A DNA stretch of 64,000 nucleotides from VRUE01 sp963824705 (GTDB lineage: Bacteria; Actinomycetota; Thermoleophilia; Solirubrobacterales; 70-9), in assembly GCA_963824705.1 (NCBI GenBank), contig CAWGQE010000003.1:248001-312000 (forward strand). The letters are read 5' to 3'. Shown one piece after another: positions 61,634 through 64,000 of this stretch. Numbering within the stretch: position 1 is the stretch's first letter; each line of letters opens with the position of its first letter. The notes under the pieces are model-generated. The model had not been told where the DNA came from. It was given only the letters and a program-made list of their open reading frames with translations, and did no database searches. Made by a program: the position numbers and the translations under genes.

Positions 61634-62770
61634 TGCCCGACCGCGATCTCTCCGTCGTCGTCTTCGGCGCCCGAGACCATCGTCGCCGATGTCGACGACC
61701 CGGCCTCGCTGGCGACGATGGCGTCCCGTACCCGGGTCGTCCTCGATCTCGTCGGCCCCTACACCCTCTATGGCAAGCCGGTGATCGAGGCCTGCGTCGC
61801 CAGCGGCTCCCACTACGTCGACCTGACCGGGGAGATCCCCTTCGTGCGGCGGATGATCGACGCCTACCACGACCGCGCCGCGGCGGCCGGGGTGAAGGTC
61901 GTCGAGATCTGTGGTTTCGAGGCGCTGCCGCCCGACCTCTCCGTATTGCTCGCCGCCGAGACCGCCCGCGAGCGCTGGGGCGAAGAGCTCGCCGCCGCGG
62001 ACGTCGACGTCGTCACCAACCAGCCGCCGGGGCGCCTCGGACTCGCCGACCTGGTCTCCGGCGGGACGATGCAGAGCATGGCCGAGGCGGTCGGGGGCGA
62101 GGATGCGGCCGCGGTCGTCGACGCGGCGGCCCTGATCCCGGACCCGGCCACCGCAGATGCGGTGCGGCGGCGCAGCCCGATCGTCCTTGCCCCCCGGGTC
62201 AACGCCCGCGGCGACGCGGTCGCACCGATGACGCCCATCGCCTTCATCAACCCAGCCGTGGTCCACCGCACCTGGGCGCTGCTCGCCTCTGAGCGCCGCG
62301 GCGCCGCGGGTGAGCCGCTGCGCTACCGCGAGGGGGTCGGGATCCCCGGTGGCGCGGCGACCCTGCCCCTGCGCTACGCGGTGGCGGGGGCGCTCGCCGG
62401 GATACAGGCGGGGTTTCGCGGGCTCAGCCGCTCGCGCCCCGCGGTCAGGGAGCGCTCGGCCGCGCTGATGCGCAGAGCGCTGCCGTCCTCCGGCTTCGGC
62501 CCCTCCGGCGACCGCCTCGAGGAGTGGTCGTGGCAGCTGACCGCCGAGGCGCGCACCGTCGGGGGTCGCCATGTGCGAATCGATATGTTCGCGGAGGGCC
62601 ATCCCGGGTACCTGACCACCGCCAAGCTGCTCGGCGAGGTTGGTCTGCTCCTCGCCGAGCGGGGAGGCACTCCCGAACGCGCTGGCTGCCTGACTCCGGC
62701 CACCGCGCTCGGCACGGCGAACCTCGCCCGGTTCGAGCGCGCCGGCGCACGTTTCGTCGTCTCTTCCTGA
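61633..62770 (+). pseudogene. saccharopine dehydrogenase/trans-acting enoyl reductase-like gene with internal deletion
   Basis: The gene starts with PDRDLSVVVFGA (ATG 61633, TGATG overlap), the beginning of a Rossmann fold. Directly after GGCGCC (about 61668) it jumps to ETIVADVDDPASLATMASRT in another frame, then runs normally (VVLDLVGPYTLYGKPVIEAC, GSHYVDLTGEIPFVRRMIDA) to the stop. Compared with the family, some 55-60 residues with the rest of the dinucleotide-binding loop are missing. The product is therefore frameshifted and lacks the cofactor site. Either a real deletion or an assembly collapse. Confidence 0.8.
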
Positions 62771-62819
62771 ACCGCATCCGGACTTTCCGGTGCCCTGGCA
62801 CGGGAAAATCCGACAGCGC

Positions 62820-63059
62820 TCAACGTGAGAAGAGCCGCTGCCAGATCGACGGCGGCCGCGGTTGGGTGCGCCGCCACTCCTCCTCGGTCGGCATCCGTCC
62901 CGCCTTGCGGGCGGCGAGGACGCACTCGGTATGGGCGTGGCGGCGACGCGCGCTGTCGCCCTCGGGCGCGATCAGGAAGTGCTCGCTGAGGGCGGGGAGG
63001 TGGTTGCCGCAGAGCGGACAGCGGTAGGTGGCCGGCTTGCGGTTCTGCGCCGGGCGCAT
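62820..63059 (-). CDS. small zinc-ribbon-like protein
   Basis: The 79-residue protein has CPLCGNHLPALSEHFLIAPE and, after a basic stretch, RRHAHTECVLAARKAG, so a Cys/His metal site is likely (CxxC...HxxxC). The C-terminus is Arg/Trp-rich. Function unknown. It lies 26 nt downstream of the MpaB-like gene on the same strand. Confidence 0.7.
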   Translation of the reverse strand: MRPAQNRKPATYRCPLCGNHLPALSEHFLIAPEGDSARRRHAHTECVLAARKAGRMPTEEEWRRTQPRPPSIWQRLFSR

Positions 63060-63085
63060 CGCCCACCAGCGGGCCGGCGGCTCTT

Positions 63086-63979
63086 TCAGGAGGCGTCGGC
63101 GCGGAGCTGAGGCGTCACGGTGCCACCACGCCTTCGCTCGGCCTTGGTGACGACATCGAAGAAGACGTCATTGCGACCGCGCCGCACCCGGTAGGGGAAG
63201 AGGCCGCGGGAGCGACGGTGGGCGGCCGCGATCGCCCGGAAGCTCGACTCGTGCGCGCGGCTCCAGCGAATGCCGAAGATCTCGCGCACGCGCGGCGGCA
63301 AGGTCCCCTTGATGATGTGGTTCTGGAGGGCGATGTTGCCCCGTGCCGCCGCGGGCACCGGCTGGCGAAAGGCCACCAGAGGCGCCATCTCAAGCCCGTG
63401 TGCGGTCGTCTGCAGGTCCGGCGCGGCGAGCTTGCCGTCGAACCAGGCCTTGAACTCGACGTGGCTGCCCGGCACCTCCGAGCGCGGCAGGTCGAACAGC
63501 TCGCCGAAGCGCACGTAGTCCTGCCAGAGGCGCTCGCGCTCGTCGTGGTCGAGCGGGCGGACCAGCGTCTCGTACATCTCCCGGCCAGAGTCGGCGATCA
63601 CCGCCAGGGTCCAGAGCATCAGCTCGGGGTCGAAGGCCGAGTAGGGCGTGCCGGCCGGGTGAGAACCGGCTGCCTCGGGCAGCTCGCCCTTGACCGTCTC
63701 GTGCAGCCGGTGGACTTTTGCCAGCACCGCGTCGGCCTCCTCGCGGGTGCCGAGGAACACCGTCTCCTGGATCTTCGCCGTGCGCGCGAGTCGCTCGAAC
63801 GGCCTGTTTCCAGACCAGGTCGAAAGCATCGTGCCGGTGTAGGTAAGCGGTTCGAGCGCCCCGATCAGCAGCGCCCGCTGGCCGTAGAGCAGGCCGATCG
63901 CTCGATCGCCGTGGACCCGACGCGCCATCGATTGCCCCGGCGGGAAGTAGTGCTCCTCGGCGTTCCGCTCAGCCTCCAC
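63086..63979 (-). CDS. MpaB-like oxygenase family protein (DUF2236)
   Basis: The 297-residue protein matches the oxygenase MpaB/DUF2236 family by its ARRVHGDRAIGLLYGQRALL start and later segments TPYSAFDPELMLWTLAVIA, RLWQDYVRFGELFDLPRSEV and EFKAWFDGKL. Related latex-clearing proteins bind haem b through His. The start is a GTG at 63979, 21 nt from the window edge; an upstream start outside the window cannot be excluded. Substrate unknown. Confidence 0.85.
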   Translation of the reverse strand: MEAERNAEEHYFPPGQSMARRVHGDRAIGLLYGQRALLIGALEPLTYTGTMLSTWSGNRPFERLARTAKIQETVFLGTREEADAVLAKVHRLHETVKGELPEAAGSHPAGTPYSAFDPELMLWTLAVIADSGREMYETLVRPLDHDERERLWQDYVRFGELFDLPRSEVPGSHVEFKAWFDGKLAAPDLQTTAHGLEMAPLVAFRQPVPAAARGNIALQNHIIKGTLPPRVREIFGIRWSRAHESSFRAIAAAHRRSRGLFPYRVRRGRNDVFFDVVTKAERRRGGTVTPQLRADAS

Positions 63980-64000
63980 TGAGCGGAATCCTACTCCGGG

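Overview
The window is very GC-rich (roughly 68-70% by eye) and densely coded, with many GTG/TTG starts and 1-4 nt gene overlaps. The gene content suggests a deep-branching actinobacterium of the Thermoleophilia/Solirubrobacterales type. Pointers are an HspR-type heat-shock operon, myo-inositol-1-phosphate synthase beside a CDP-alcohol phosphatidyltransferase, an LLM (F420-type) oxidoreductase, a CU044_5270-like gene behind an ECF sigma factor, collagen-like and delta-60/NHL secreted proteins, and the WEMVSPPDKNG motif that I associate from memory with this class. Several genes have a TANNNT hexamer 6-8 nt upstream of the start codon, which suggests leaderless mRNAs.

Layout. 1-8443 (minus): dnaK-grpE-dnaJ-hspR-clpB, then a membrane-anchored protein and a lytic transglycosylase that runs off the left edge. 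8643-13024: a secreted endonuclease/exonuclease/phosphatase and an endonuclease III, both broken by single-base frameshifts, plus a cytochrome c, an alpha/beta hydrolase and a PAP2 enzyme. Two copies of an unrecognised, highly structured ~112-bp element with covarying stems lie here, together with a separate 23-bp inverted repeat. 13045-16925: inositol-lipid genes, a GT-like/PHP fusion and a degenerate uracil-DNA-glycosylase-like protein. 16954-26312: housekeeping (rlmD-like, argF, lgt, prmC, lysS, CDF exporter, SDR).

26352-39340 is accessory. It starts with a strange 96-nt tRNA(Glu-UUC)-like gene carrying a hairpin in its D-loop. A lower-GC island follows, with a helicase-nuclease fusion and a complete His-Xaa-Ser (hxsA-hxsD-hxsB-hxsC) paired-radical-SAM peptide-modification system plus a fifth overlapping gene. 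Then come an MNT/HepT-type pair whose HepT has lost its catalytic His, a collagen-like protein, an ECF sigma operon and a VapBC45-like toxin-antitoxin pair. 39350-44044 is a TetR-controlled P450/oxidoreductase/methyltransferase cluster with a clear palindromic operator. 44125-54147 encodes four secreted repeat proteins; two non-homologous ones share an identically spaced promoter motif.

54158-63979 holds a wHTH-TPR protein next to a nitrilase-superfamily hydrolase (a possible uncharacterised pair), SIMPL and VOC proteins, tRNA-Val, an SDR with orphan palindromic operators, a methyltransferase and SRPBCC protein, a reductase gene with an internal deletion, a small zinc-ribbon protein and an MpaB-like oxygenase. 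No rRNA, CRISPR array, recognisable IS element or integrase was seen.
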